Below, one piece after another: positions 8,958 to 19,624 of a stretch of 64,000 nt of DNA. The stretch covers positions 4,854,703 through 4,918,702 of the forward strand of contig JASKMD010000020.1 in NCBI GenBank assembly GCA_030144725.1, written 5' to 3'. This DNA is from Haematococcus lacustris (Eukaryota; Chlorophyta; Chlorophyceae; Chlamydomonadales; Haematococcaceae). The translations under genes and the position numbers were made by a program. The notes below the pieces were generated by a model. That model searched no databases, was not told the DNA's origin, and saw only the letters and a list, made by a program, of their open reading frames with translations. Every line of letters begins with the position of its first letter. Position 1 is the first letter of the stretch.

Positions 8958-11900
8958 CTAATCTGGCTTACTCTGGCCCTGTGCTGCTGGTCCAGCGGTA
9001 CTCGCCTGGCAGCTGTAGAAGATAGGGATAGCAGAGGCCAGGGCCAGCACGAAACCAAGGCCCAGCGCGCCCAGCAGAAGGTCAAAGCACTGGTCGTCAG
9101 GCAGGTCCATGTTGGTGCACAGCTGGCCAGCCAGCTGCAAGCAGTAGTGGGTGTAGGGTCAGGACAGCATGCAGGGGTCAAGGTGGGTGAGGTGTGGTTG
9201 GGTGTGAGGTGGGGCGGGGCGGGATGGGATGGGATGCGCTGCGGTGGGGAGGTGTTCTGGAGTTAGGTGTGCCGCTACGCATAGAGGGGTTGGCTTGCCT
9301 TCACACACAACCTGTGAAGCCCAGCTATTGCATGCCCACTTCAGCATGTGCCACTGCTGCTGCTCTCCCCCCGGCTCCACAATGAGGCTCTGCATGCAAG
9401 GGGCCGGGCGGGGCGGGGCAGGGCGCCACGGGGCAAGGCGGGGCGCCTACCTGGTTCAGACCGATGTTGATGAGCAGGGGAGCCAGCAGCCCCAGCACCA
9501 CTGGGCAGGCCACACAGAACCACAGGGGCGGGGCGGCTGCAAACGCGGCAGCCACGGCGGTTGCGGCAGCATGCGCCAGGAGGTGTTGCAGCCTTGAGCT
9601 GGAGGACTGGCCAGCTGTGGCAGTGGTGGCTTGGTCACTTGTTGGGGCACTGTGTTGGGCCAGCCAGCTGCTGGTGACCTGCAGATGTACCCATGCCAAT
9701 TCCGTCCATTAATCTCACACATCTCGCAAGTGTGATGTGCAATACAAAACCTGACAGCATCACACTTTTGTGATCACACCGAAAGGTATCGCTCCTTGAC
9801 CTGGAGAGGACTGCGCACCTGGGGCAGCGCCTGGGTGAGGTGGTACACCAGTTTTTCAAACAGCGACTGGGTCATGTGTGACACCTGCATTCAAACACCA
9901 CACATCACACGACACATGCACCTCCTATGAACCCCGGGGGCTGATCAAAGTCACATGGCTCTGCTGGGTTAGTGCACGAGAAGGTGCTGAGAGGGGTTAG
10001 GGGTTCAGGCCAGGAGGGCAATCATCATCCGAAGCTGTCCAGGAGGCAGTGCTGTACCAGTCCAGCTTGACCACATGCAGCTTGGTCACACCCTCCATGG
10101 CTGCATCACACACTCACATCACACATGACGCATGCCTTCCCCCCCGCACCCCACCTGGGGCTGCTGCCACAGCTTTGCCACCACTGCTTCATCCACCAGC
10201 AGCTGACCCGCGCCAACCTCCCACACAACCACTGGGCGCATCCAGCCTGCACCACCATCACCACCACCACTACCACCACCAACAACAACAACGATGTGTT
10301 TACTGGCTGTGTCTGCTCCGCTGTCAAACAGTCAAGGCCTGCTGTGGGCATGAGGCGAGGTGGCAAGACAGGTTGGGCTTGAGTGGGCTGAGCTATGTAG
10401 GCCGGCGGCATGCAGCAGGCAGCAGGCAGGCATCACCTAAGTAGGCCGGCGGCGTGCGGCATGCAGCAGGCAGGCATGACCTACTGTGCGCTGCAGGGCC
10501 CAGGTGCCGGGTGAAGTCCACCGCCCTGAGGTGCAGGGGGTACAGCGGGCGGCCCAGGCCAGTCTGCAGCAGATCAGCAGCCCTGCAGCGCAGGCGGAGG
10601 GTGGGCAGGGCGGTGGTCAGAATAGAGGGGAGCGGAGGGTCCTGGGGCCAGGGCCAGGGCCAGGGCCAGGGCCAGGGCCAGGGCCAGGGCCAGGGCCAGG
10701 GCCAGGGCCAGGGCCAGGGCCAGGGCCAGGGCCAGGGCCAGGGCCAGGGCCAGGGCCAGGGCCAGGGCCAGGGCCAGGGCCAGGGCCAGGGCCAGGGCCA
10801 GGGCCAGGGCCAGGGCCAGGGCCAGGGCCAGGGCCAGGGCCAGGGCCAGGGCCCCGGAGGGGTGTGTGGACGTTTCTCCCGCTGGACACCTCTCCAAGGC
10901 CCTTGGGCCTGGATCCCTCTCCTGAGCCCCTGGACCTGGGCCCCTGGGCCCCTCTCCTCTCAGATGCAGCCCTTCGTCTTCCAGTGCGGGGCGAAGGAGC
11001 AGGTGAAGGAGGGAGCAAGGCAATAGAGAGAGGCAATAGAGAGAATTGTGTGTCCTACTCCTCCCTCCCTGCTCCTACTGCTCCCTGCTGAAGAAGGCAC
11101 AGGACTCCTCACCCCTCCTCTCCTTTACACTTTTCACACTTTCCCCCACCCCACCCACCACCCACCCCACCCTACCACCGTCTCACTCATCCTCCCACTC
11201 ATCCTCCCGTGCCAGCATCACACCTGTTGATAGCTGCCACAGGCAGCCCCTGGATCTCTGGGCCAGTGGTCAGGAAGGGCTGCCCCACCTCACACCTGCA
11301 GCCACATGCGGCACCTACCCCCTTAACCCCTGGGTTCAATGGCATGACCACCTCAGGTGCCTTTGGGAAGCTGCTGGGGGGCGTGGGCGTGGGCGAGGAG
11401 GTGTGGGGAGGTGCAGGGCAGCAGCAGCAGTAGCGGCTTACCGTGAGGGGGTGTGTGGCCCTGTAGTGGCCAGCAGCAAGGCGGAGGAGGTTGGGCCGAC
11501 TGTTGCCAGGACCTGTTCAGCGCTGCCAGCACCACCTGCAACCACCCACCAACCACCACCCAGTGCCCACCACCACCCACTGTGCCACCACCCAGTGTCA
11601 GACAGCCAGCGTCAGCATCAGCAAGGCAGGGAAAACACACACAGCCAGCTTGCCGGGGTGGGGCGGCCCTGAGCTGGCCCTGAGCTGGCAGCCCTGGGCA
11701 CCGGGGTCTGGCCCTGGCTGGTGATTTGGCAGCAGCTACACCTCACACTGCATGCGCTGCTGCACTGCAGGTTGAGTGCCATGCATGACAGGCAGCACTC
11801 ACTTTCATACAACACATGCCACCCGCCACTGACCATCACAGAGCTGGGCCAGGCAGGGGTGTTTGTATATCTCAGGCATCGCACAGCACAGCACCTCTCC

Positions 11901-12381
11901 GCACAGCACAGAACATGTTCACGCCACTCCACACTACCCATCAATTCCTAGCTCCCGCCATCGTTGATTGAGTCTCCCACTCTCCACCAATTTACGCCAC
12001 TGCCCACCGTCTGTCCACCATCGTTCTACCACCAGTATTCCAACTATCCCACCATTTCAGCCAATGACAAGCGTCTATTCACAAGCCCAGCTCACCCTGG
12101 ACGACGTGGACGGTCCCGGCACCCAGCAGCGAATGCAACGCCGTGCTCGCGTCGCTAGCTGCCAGCCGGGCGTGGGGCGTGGGGTGGCATGCGGGCTTTG
12201 AGAAAGTGGCCGCGGCCACAGCCAGGGCCGCCAGACACACCAACAGCCACGGCCACAGGTACTTACGGCAGGTTTTGCGGCTTTGCGGGACTGGAATTGT
12301 GGCAGCAGGGTTTAGGGTTTCATCGTCTGCGCCAAGCAGCGGTGCATATGCGTGCTCTTCGTGATCTGCGGTTAGACCCAT
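8958..12381 (-). CDS. Multi-exon membrane protein of unknown function
   Basis: First exon 12381-12096: ATG followed by an acidic cytosolic-type N-terminus (GLTADHEEHAYAPLLGADDE), a basic stop-transfer patch (RKTCRKY) and one strong membrane segment (LWPWLLVCLAALAVAAATF); donor at 12095. Well-supported later exons, all phase 0: 9884-9819 (VSHMTQSLFEKLVYHLTQALPQ), 9678-9451 (Ser/Thr-rich loop, then membrane segment PLWFCVACPVVLGLLAPLLI), and terminal exon 9134-8958 (LCTNMDLPDDQCFDLLLGALGLGFVLALASAIPIF, stop). Further exons probably lie at about 10500-10600 (RAADLLQTGLGRPLYPLHLRAVDFTRHL) and 10160-10260. Their joints are uncertain, and a GGGCCA microsatellite lies between. A type II start plus two C-terminal membrane segments suggests an endomembrane or surface protein. 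I could not name the family; PGAP1-like and other GPI-pathway proteins were considered without convincing motif support. Confidence 0.45.
10645..10848 (+). repeat. (GGGCCA)34 hexamer microsatellite
   Basis: Uninterrupted hexamer array of 34 units. It reads Gly-Gln or Gly-Pro on the plus strand and Ala-Leu or Gly-Pro on the minus strand, so the open frames across it are artefacts. GGG triplets every six bases could fold as G-quadruplexes in the plus strand. It sits inside the minus-strand membrane-protein gene, probably in an intron. Confidence 0.9.
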
Positions 12382-12506
12382 GGCGAATGGGCGATGTTGA
12401 CAACATACACTCGCCCTTCGGAAGGGTGGAGCGTTCAAATTGTCTCACTCTTCAATCGTGAAACTGTGCAGCAAATGCTGTACTCTGGCTCCTCTGTGCT
12501 AGAGAA

Positions 12507-12590
12507 ATAAGAAGAGAGAGGAGTTCATTCCGGCGTAGACGCCGGCATGCATTGATGGGGAAGCATCCTGCTTGGGCGCGGCCTGCTCCC
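12507..12590 (-). repeat. LINE 3'-tail family, copy A (minus strand)
   Basis: On the minus strand: GGGAGCAGGCCGCGCCCA, then GCATGCCGG...CCGG and a pyrimidine tail containing TCTCTTCTT. The same block occurs at 31344-31414, 34285-34363 and, at the end of a LINE coding fragment, at 40634-40713. A second arm pair, CCGGCGTAGACGCCGG, forms a hairpin here. It sits just beyond the truncation point of the Fanzor 5' fragment. Confidence 0.6.
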
Positions 12591-12641
12591 AACACCTACC
12601 CAAGATGTGATGGGAGGACCCCTATAAATTATAAATTATAT

Positions 12642-13975
12642 CGTGAGCAGTACTGATGACTTGGCCACGCTACAAAACCCCACAAGGTGTGTAGGCTATT
12701 GCTCTGTTACCTTGCTCGGCAGGTTGGGTCCCATCTGTCACGCTCGCCCTCCGCTTGCGTGTAGAGCTCGTGTCCAGCTCCGATGTGGCCCCTTGTTGCT
12801 CGGCTGGAGATGTGAGCAGCTCATGGGATGCACCTGCACCAGCTGCCAGCTGCTGCCAGGGGGGGGCAGCAGGAGGGGGGGGCAGCCCAGGGGCGGCGAC
12901 AACACCAGCTGCCAGCTGCTGCCAGGGGGGGGGCAGCAGGAGGGGGGGGCAGCTGCTGCCAGGGGGGGGCAGCAGGAGGGGGGGTCAGCCCAGGGGCGGC
13001 GCCAACACCAGCTGCCAGCTGCTGCCAGGGGGGGGCAGCAGGAGGGGTGGGCAGCTGCTGCCAGGGGGGGGCAGTAGGAGGGGGGGTCAGCCCAGGGGCA
13101 TCAGCACCAGCATCAACACCAGCACCTGCCTCCTGCTCATCCCCATGCAGGCCGGTCAATGTGTTGCGAATGTGGGCCATGACAAGACCCTTCAGCTTGG
13201 GCTTCAACCACCCCTTCATGACCTCATGCTGGTGGAAGCGAAGGTAAGCTTGCAGCTCCCTGACAGATAGCTTCTGGGCCTGCTCAACAGTGGTGTGGCT
13301 GTAATCGCGCCCATCATAGGTCAGATCATATGCTGTTGACAGTCTATGCTGCCCCTCATGGTCCCCCACATCAACCACCACCTGCCCCACCCTATGTGTT
13401 GTTGCAAGGCAGAGTCGGGTCACGCCAAAGGGTGAGGAGGCGGGCCTGGTTGATGGATTGCCGTGCCTTCTATTCCAGCAGCTGTGTCGTAGAGTGACGA
13501 ACAGAGTAATGACTCGAAATTCTAATAACTCAGAGAGGTCAGCTCACAACATGCCGATTTGTGCAAGGGGGTCCCTTTTTCTGTGTGGCTGGCTAGAGAA
13601 ACCTCTATCCATTCGCACCTCGCTGCAATGTCGAGTCATTACTAGCCCCACGATGGCCCTCCAACACCGCCTGCACCAACAAAAGGCTCGCGGAGCGAGC
13701 CTGGCGGGCTGTGCTGTGATTGTACTTCCGGCTGGATGCCAGACGGAGTTCCCTCATTGGTGCCATTACTCACCACTAGAACAATCGATAGGGAGCAGCT
13801 GAGGTGTGTTCGCGCTAGCTTGCGCCGGCATGGACTCTGATGCAAGGATTAACGCGCCGCTTGCCAGTAGATGCGGAGTAATTCGCAGGTGCCAATGCAA
13901 CAAACGCTACCGGAATCGGTGCACTCTGGTGCGAGTACTTGCATAAAGATTACCAACCCCATGTTGGGGACTCCT
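12642..13975 (-). pseudogene. 5' fragment of a Fanzor element (promoter plus N-terminal exon), nuclease part missing
   Basis: Read on the minus strand, 13973-13390 matches 20148-20726 and 12850-12642 matches 21110-21320. It therefore carries the same element start (CCCAACATGGGGTTGG), promoter region and exon end. The exon end reads AEQQG..SELDTSSTRKRRA followed by donor GTAAC; the other copy has AEQQG..AELDTSSTRKRRA. Between them lies a segment missing from the 20-kb copy: about 95 residues from 13423 containing LSVRELQAYLRFHQHEVMKGWLKPKLKGL in two overlapping blocks, which resembles a SAP-like helix pair. A Pro/Ala/Gln-rich tract with poly-C runs follows, and the frame shifts there. The element stops inside the first intron next to a LINE tail, so no RuvC domain remains. 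Confidence 0.6.
13505..13643. repeat. 139-bp block with 13-bp terminal inverted repeats (left copy)
   Basis: AGTAATGACTCGA at 13505-13517 and its exact reverse complement TCGAGTCATTACT at 13631-13643. The same block is in the promoter region of the other Fanzor copy at 20480-20618. It may be a MITE that the ancestor carried, or a palindromic regulatory region; TGACTC/GAGTCA are typical bZIP half-site words. Confidence 0.6.
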
Positions 13976-14160
13976 GAGACTCAGTCACGGCTCATGGGCT
14001 GTCCAACAATGACGTCAGGTTTGTGTCTCCTTTGTTCATACCGTGTGGATCATACGTAAATGCTTTGCAGTCGTAAGCTAAGCAGTGCCAGCCAGGTCGC
14101 AGTAATATTAGGTACACACAGCGAAGGCACCACAGAACACAAACATTAGGTAGTAGATAA
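13976..14160. other. Short stretch without recognisable features
   Basis: Lies between the end of the Fanzor 5' fragment and the palindrome zone. No gene or repeat is recognised. Confidence 0.4.
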
Positions 14161-14174
14161 TTGGCGGTCCGAGA

Positions 14175-14288
14175 GCATTATGCGAAAATAATGGCCGAGG
14201 CCGAGGTGGCGCGGACATACATCCCGAGGCGCAGCCGAGGGATGTATGGTAGCAGAGCCGAGGACGAGACCATTAGTTCGCATAATGC
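14175..14288. repeat. Nested palindromes (possible MITE or hairpin RNA)
   Basis: The outer arms GCATTATGCGAA (14175-14186) and TTCGCATAATGC (14277-14288) are exact reverse complements. They extend imperfectly inward through AATAATGG and CCATTAG. An inner pair CATACATCCC (14216-14225) and GGGATGTATG (14239-14248) is also exact. The spacers carry GCCGAGG words on both sides. The whole 114 bp can form one long hairpin. Composition differs from the GC-rich neighbourhood. Confidence 0.65.
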
Positions 14289-14451
14289 GCGAGGTCAAGG
14301 CGGTTATCTAGTATATTTGAGGTTCCCCAATCCCGTAACCGCCCCCATCCCCCGTTGACCAACACCGTATATCCCGTTGACCAACGCTTTCACCAACCCT
14401 TCTCGACACAGCCGCTCTATAAAGGCTTCCCGACACTGATTGCGAGAATCG

Positions 14452-14585
14452 TACTTTGCCGCTCGACCATTATCAATTGCCGCTCGTCAATTATCAAAAA
14501 GTGCACTTTGCCGCTCGACCATTATGCGTTGCCGCTCGACCATTATGCTTTGCCGCTCGACCATTATGCGTTGCCGGTCGCTACA
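14452..14585 (+). repeat. 21-bp iteron-like array (TTGCCGCTCGACCATTATGC)
   Basis: Five to six direct copies of a 21-bp unit with core TTGCCGCTCGACCATTAT. The last three are exactly 21 bp apart, and the earlier ones are separated by variant spacers. Arrays like this near palindromes are typical of protein-binding subterminal regions of DNA transposons. No transposase was found alongside, so the role is inferred. Confidence 0.6.
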
Positions 14586-14679
14586 TATCGACTGCCTCAA
14601 CTAGCCTATAACCTCATCCCTCTCCTAAGCGGCTTACTCCGACCTGAAAAACGACGAAAGACGTAGCTTCTAGTCAACA

Positions 14680-14719
14680 TGCCAGCCTGGCACTTATAAG
14701 TAGACATGCCAGCCTGGCA
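14680..14719. repeat. Two copies of palindrome TGCCAGCCTGGCA
   Basis: TGCCAGCCTGGCA at 14680-14692 and 14707-14719, each preceded by ACA. Each is a 6+1+6 palindrome. 14720-15378 after it shows no supported gene. Confidence 0.5.
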
Positions 14720-15378
14720 ATATGTTCGATAAGCTATCGCGTAGCGTCGCATGGCTACGTTGAGGTTGCATCAGTAGCGGTAGGAAGTTGTTTTTGAATA
14801 ACTCGCGACTTGCAAGTTGCGACGTGCAAGCCATACATGCAACTAGCACACTCGCGACTTGCGCCTCACTTGCGGAACACGCGGATCTGGCTGCTAGCAC
14901 TTTGCAGCCTTGGTAAACTGACCCGAGTTATGGAAAAATATTGACGCCTATATTTTTCCCTATACCTCAAATATACATAAAATATGTATGTACATTGACA
15001 GTGAAATGTTGCCATTGTGCCTAACTAAGGGTGAGCTGATGGCTGCACAAGCTTCGTTTATGAGCTGTATGAGTTGCTTGGAACGCTCCAGCCTCAAGCC
15101 GGTGCACATTCTGCCATGACTAGATTCCCCTTTCAAACACTTAAACTGCGCAATCAAGAGGCAGCCAGCATCACAGTTTGAGCCGACGCCTTTCTAGCTG
15201 CCAAGTGACACAAGTCCGCAAACGCCAAGTGACAGAAGGCTACATAGGTGTACTTGGGCATGCATTTGTTGGGTGTACTTGTTTGGCATGGCGAGGTAGT
15301 TGGTGGTTGTAACCTTAGAAGTGTTGTAAGTAGTAACACGTAACACGTAGTCATATGCCGCGTAGAGCTTGGTAGAGG

Positions 15379-15859
15379 ATGCAGCGAAATAGGCAGCTCA
15401 AACGTAATCGCAATGCCTTGGACATTGAAGTTGACCGCGAGCTCGAGGCTCAGCCAGAGCCAAGCCAGGCGCAGCAGGCCAAGAAGGCCAGCGGTGAAGC
15501 GCGCAGGGACCGACACTACAAGAATACATGGCATGCGAAGAAGGCCAAACGGCATACCGTGATGAGTGGTGTGTGCGCTGCTGGTTTAGAGGCGGGAGTG
15601 GTCGTGGCGTCCGAAGTGGTCGAGGCGCGGCTCGTCACGCACATCGAGGCTTGGGTGGAGGCCTGCAGCATGAGAGCGCTGCTCGGGAGCTTGCTACTGG
15701 GTCTCGCGGTGCGAGGCTGGTTCACGCGGTTGTGGGTGCTTCCGGACGGGCAGGAGGTCTTCGAGGAAATCCCAGCTGAGCTCGCGGTCATCCCGAACCT
15801 GGCGGACCGCAACATGTACCTGCAGCTCATCCGCGGACTGCCTCCTCCCAGCAGGCGCT
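15379..15859 (+). CDS. Hypothetical gene, 5' part, interrupted by the Copia element
   Basis: ATG at 15379 opens a frame that runs through a basic N-terminus (MQRNRQLKRNRNALDI), a charged Gln/Glu/Lys segment, and then GWFTRLWVLPDGQEVFEEIP, IPNLADRNMYLQLIRGLPPPSRR. It runs into the LTR at 15860. The last 172 bases are repeated at 19625-19796, where the frame continues (see next entry). I recognise no family. Varied amino-acid composition and the exact continuation across the retrotransposon indicate a real coding region. Confidence 0.45.
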
Positions 15860-16433
15860 TGCGATGGGGCACAGCCGTGCCAATTACATTAGTTCGGATA
15901 AGGTCAGCAATACAAATGCGTTGCGGTGCACTAAAGGCTGACGCCCTACGTGCAACAGCTAGAACAACACCATACCTGCGATGGGGCACAGCCGTGCCAA
16001 CCATCGCAGAGCACCACGCAGGCTAAGTACGCCGAAGTCACATATCACCCTAAGTAAGGAAAGCGGATGGCCTTGGCCTGACCCACAACACTCCCACTCA
16101 GGCCTAGGCTAGCAAAGCAGAAGAACGCAGAATACGTCATAAGAAGAGAACTACATGCATGACTCAAAGTGCGTTCAGTTGATGACAGATGCGTGTTTTA
16201 TATGCAAGCTCACACACAAGACAAGTGAAGTTGATGACATAATGAAGATGTAATGTTGGAAGAGATGATGCTAACACACGTGAGCACTAGATGACAGCAA
16301 AGAGCAAAGCTACATGCAGAGTGAAGTGAATGCAACAAGCAAGACACAAGTACATGTGCATAGAACGCCACTACTGCTGTACGCAGCTGAGAGAAACTCC
16401 ATGTCAACTGCTGTCCTCCAAAGACTCCAAACA
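15860..16433 (-). mobile_element. 3' LTR of Copia-type retrotransposon
   Basis: The first 444 bp are identical to 19140-19583. On the plus strand it begins TGCGATGGGG and I place the other end at ...CCAAACA (16433), giving TG...CA termini. Directly outside, 16434-16446 is CTCCACCCCAACC, which on the coding (minus) strand is the purine-rich tract GGTTGGGGTGGAG expected just before a 3' LTR. The full LTR would be about 574 bp. The outer end beyond 16303 rests on the purine tract, because the other LTR is cut. Confidence 0.7.
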
Positions 16434-19139
16434 CTCCACCCCAACCGCTGTACGCAGTCGGGAAGCTCCCACACACTCCAGCACAGGCAAGACTAGCCAA
16501 CCCCCATGCCCTCCTTGCACTTCCCAAACTTCTGCCCCGGTAGCGCCTTGGTGAGCGCATCTGCCACCATGTCTGCAGTTGGGCAGTAGGTGAACAACAT
16601 GCAGGAGGACAACCACATCATACCACCCATGTGATTGTGTTGTTTACCCTCCATCACCAGCCTCATGCCAGAGTGAAGCAGCAGCTGGCAGGAGTTGCAC
16701 TCTGGCCATCTTGGCATCTATGGCGCGGCCCCACTCCTCAGCTCCGGGCCTCGACACAGCCTTGCTGAAGCGACGCTTGGTGGAGAAGCCAATTGCAGCT
16801 GCCCTGCTGCCCACCAAAGCCACCCTCTCCCTTCTCCCACTGCTCCCACTGCTCCCAACACTCTCACTGCTGTTGCAGCTGACATTGCGTGCTGAGTAGC
16901 ACACGGTGACATAGTCTGCAAATCTGACAGCTTTGCGTACACGCTCGCCGCGGCGCAGCAGAGGCGGTGCTTGCTCAGGTGCGGGCGCAGCCAAAGACTC
17001 AGGCGTGCGCTCCATTCCCCCTGCTCCGCCCCCACCTAAGCCTACCACACCAGCCCCGCCTAACCCTGCACCATCCCCACCTTCTCCGTCCCAGCCTGGA
17101 CTACCCCTAAGGGTAGCAGGGGGTACACCCCTACTGCCCGCTTGTCCCCCACCGCCCGCTTGTCCCCCGCACTCTCTGCTGCTGACGCTGCTGCTTGAGG
17201 CGGGGGTGACGGTGGGGGTGACAGCAGGGGTCCCTCCCCTGCTACCCAAGCTATCCCCAGCTGCACCCCTTGTGCCTACCCCCCCCCTGGATGCTTCGCC
17301 CTCTGGCGGGGCAGCCAGCGCAGCTGGACCGGAGACAGGAGCGGGCGCATAGCGACGCAACACCGCTTGTTCGTCGAACACCACGCTTTTGCTCACGTGC
17401 TTCACTGCCCCCCCCAGGCCCTGATGCTCCACTGCAACGAACCGGTGCTGCCGGTAACCAGGGTGACTCAGGCAGTGATGCGGAGTCATGGGTTCACAGG
17501 CGCGAGCAGCCATTCTGTAGCTGTCAGCTGCAAGCACAGGCTTGCTGTCAAGTAGGAAAAGGTCTTCCTCAATCTGCCGAGCTGTGATGCTGCACCCAGT
17601 CCCCGGCATGTTGATGCAGCACCCATGCGGGGTGAAATGCACCACACCCCCCGCCCTGGTGGCTTTTCCCACAGACACTAGGCTGCCTTCTGCTGCTGGC
17701 ACATGCAGCACATTGAGGAGTGTGAGCTCCCCACCTGCACCCCGGAACTGCACTGAGCCCTGGCCGGTGGCTGCCATGGTGCTGCCGTTGCCGCAAATGA
17801 TAGTGTGCGGCACAGGCAAGGGCTCGTAGCCCTGCAGGATATCCCGGTGCGGAGTCAGGTGCCTACTGCACCCAGAGTCCACCAACCACTCCCCCCGGAG
17901 CAGCGGCTTGGAGACCACCGACATGGCATCAGACACTGCCAACCCCTGGAAGGCCACACTGCTGCGGGAGGTGGAGGCAGGGTACCTGCTGGCAGAAGGG
18001 CTGGGGTCACGGCCGCGGCCGAAACTGCTCCCACCCCATGCTGGAGCTCTACCACCCCCAGGACCAGGAGTGGGTGGCCTGCTGGCCCCCCCGCTGTAGG
18101 TATCCGAGGAGTGACCCCGGGGTGAAGGTGATGGGGAGCGAGGGCGGTTGGGGCATTGATGAGCCTGATGCCCCCACTGAAAGCATTTGTAACATTCCCC
18201 CTGGAACCCGCTACCTCCAACCCCACTGCTGCGACCCTGGCCCCTACCCCTGTTGCTGGCTCCACACTGGCTGCCACCAAGACGCGCAGAGAGAGCAACG
18301 GCAGCTGGCTGGCGACGGGTAAGCACACGCTCTTGGACCAACAGCAAAGGCAAGACCTCAACAAAAGTAGGACGCGACGCTACTGGCTTGCGTAAGACCT
18401 CATTCACAACAATGTCGAAACCGGCTGGCAGACCCTCCAAGGCCTGTGTAAGGGTTTCCCCGTAAGGCTCAGTCAGGTTAAGCTGCTCATGGAGATCTTC
18501 TGCCCGGGCCCAATAGTCTTGTACTGACTCCTCCTCAGACATGCGCAGGCTGGCAGCCTGCCTGACCAAGAGAGAGCGGGATGCCAGCACCTTGCTGACA
18601 TGCATATCCCGCAAAGCCTCCCACAGCCCCCGGGCTGTAGTATGCCGCTCACAAAGGCCCCTATACTTGCGCACGTTGACCGTGCTACAAATGAAGGCGT
18701 GTGCGCGCTCGTCGACATCGACCGGCAGGGCACGGGCAGACGCGGCCGCAGCCGATGCGGTGGGTGTGGCAGCCGCAGCTGCCGCATGCAGGGCATCTGC
18801 TGCTGCCTCAGCTGCAACAGAGATGGGGGTGGTGCCAGCCGCAGCTCCGCTACCCGACCCCAAACTACCTGCCCCACTCCGCCTTTCCCCCGGCCCTCCT
18901 AGAGCTGTGACCCGCAGAGCTGCGCCTAGCCCCGCGCACGCTAGAGCATTCTTGACCTCGAAATGCCATTCGTCCCAATTGTCCCCACTTAACTTTTGAA
19001 TCGCAGCCGCGTTTGGCATCGCCATCCCTTCCCTGCTCGCCGGTGCGCTCACCAGGCGAGACTTACGGGGTACGGCTTGGTGCACACCATCTGAAAGATT
19101 TCTGGATTCCCGCACATTGAAGTGTGTGGGCCCATAACC
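16434..19139 (-). mobile_element. Internal region of a Copia (Ty1-type) element with large internal deletions
   Basis: The coding strand is minus; the likely Gag ATG is at 19025. In order: Gag domain (IQKLSGDNWDEWHFEVKNAL), CCHC zinc knuckle C-x2-C-x4-H-x4-C (about 18193-18152), aspartic protease site WLVDSGCSRHLTPH (about 17895-17853), and GAG-pre-integrase. The frame then jumps from the pre-integrase Cys/His region straight to the integrase C-terminal VVFDEQAVLRR. Next come a linker, VRFADYVTV, and the very start of the reverse transcriptase (EEWGRAIDAKM). Reverse transcriptase and most of RNase H are absent. The extreme C-terminus (YCPTADMVADALTKALPGQKF, about 16560) survives in another frame up to stop 16493. 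The integrase catalytic core is also missing, so the element cannot act on its own. One long frame spans Gag to the RT start, so the integrase deletion was in frame. Confidence 0.8.
19127..19139 (-). promoter_or_regulatory. Primer-binding site for the half initiator tRNA-Met
   Basis: Immediately inside the 5' LTR, the coding strand reads GGTTATGGGCCCA. This is complementary to the anticodon-loop region of initiator tRNA-Met (TGGGCCCATAACC), not to its 3' end. Drosophila copia is the known case of priming by the 5' half of cleaved initiator tRNA. The site abuts the LTR with no gap. Confidence 0.7.
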
Positions 19140-19583
19140 TGCGATGGGGCACAGCCGTGCCAATTACATTAGTTCGGATAAGGTCAGCAATACAAATGCG
19201 TTGCGGTGCACTAAAGGCTGACGCCCTACGTGCAACAGCTAGAACAACACCATACCTGCGATGGGGCACAGCCGTGCCAACCATCGCAGAGCACCACGCA
19301 GGCTAAGTACGCCGAAGTCACATATCACCCTAAGTAAGGAAAGCGGATGGCCTTGGCCTGACCCACAACACTCCCACTCAGGCCTAGGCTAGCAAAGCAG
19401 AAGAACGCAGAATACGTCATAAGAAGAGAACTACATGCATGACTCAAAGTGCGTTCAGTTGATGACAGATGCGTGTTTTATATGCAAGCTCACACACAAG
19501 ACAAGTGAAGTTGATGACATAATGAAGATGTAATGTTGGAAGAGATGATGCTAACACACGTGAGCACTAGATGACAGCAAAGA
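19140..19583 (-). mobile_element. 5' LTR of the Copia element, truncated
   Basis: Identical to 15860-16303. It ends abruptly at 19583, where a (GCTT)n run of about 30 bp begins, and about 130 bp of the LTR are missing relative to the other copy. Zero visible differences over 444 bp implies recent insertion or gene conversion. Confidence 0.75.
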
Positions 19584-19586
19584 TGC

Positions 19587-19619
<33 letters not shown>

Positions 19620-19624
19620 ACAAC

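Noticed and set aside
10454..11091. Long Gly-Gln and Gly-Pro frames on the plus strand
   Set aside because: They exist only because the GGGCCA hexamer lacks stops in any frame.
8958..12381. Naming the minus-strand membrane gene PGAP1 or another GPI-pathway enzyme
   Set aside because: No lipase GHSMGG motif or other diagnostic residues were found in the exons I could place.
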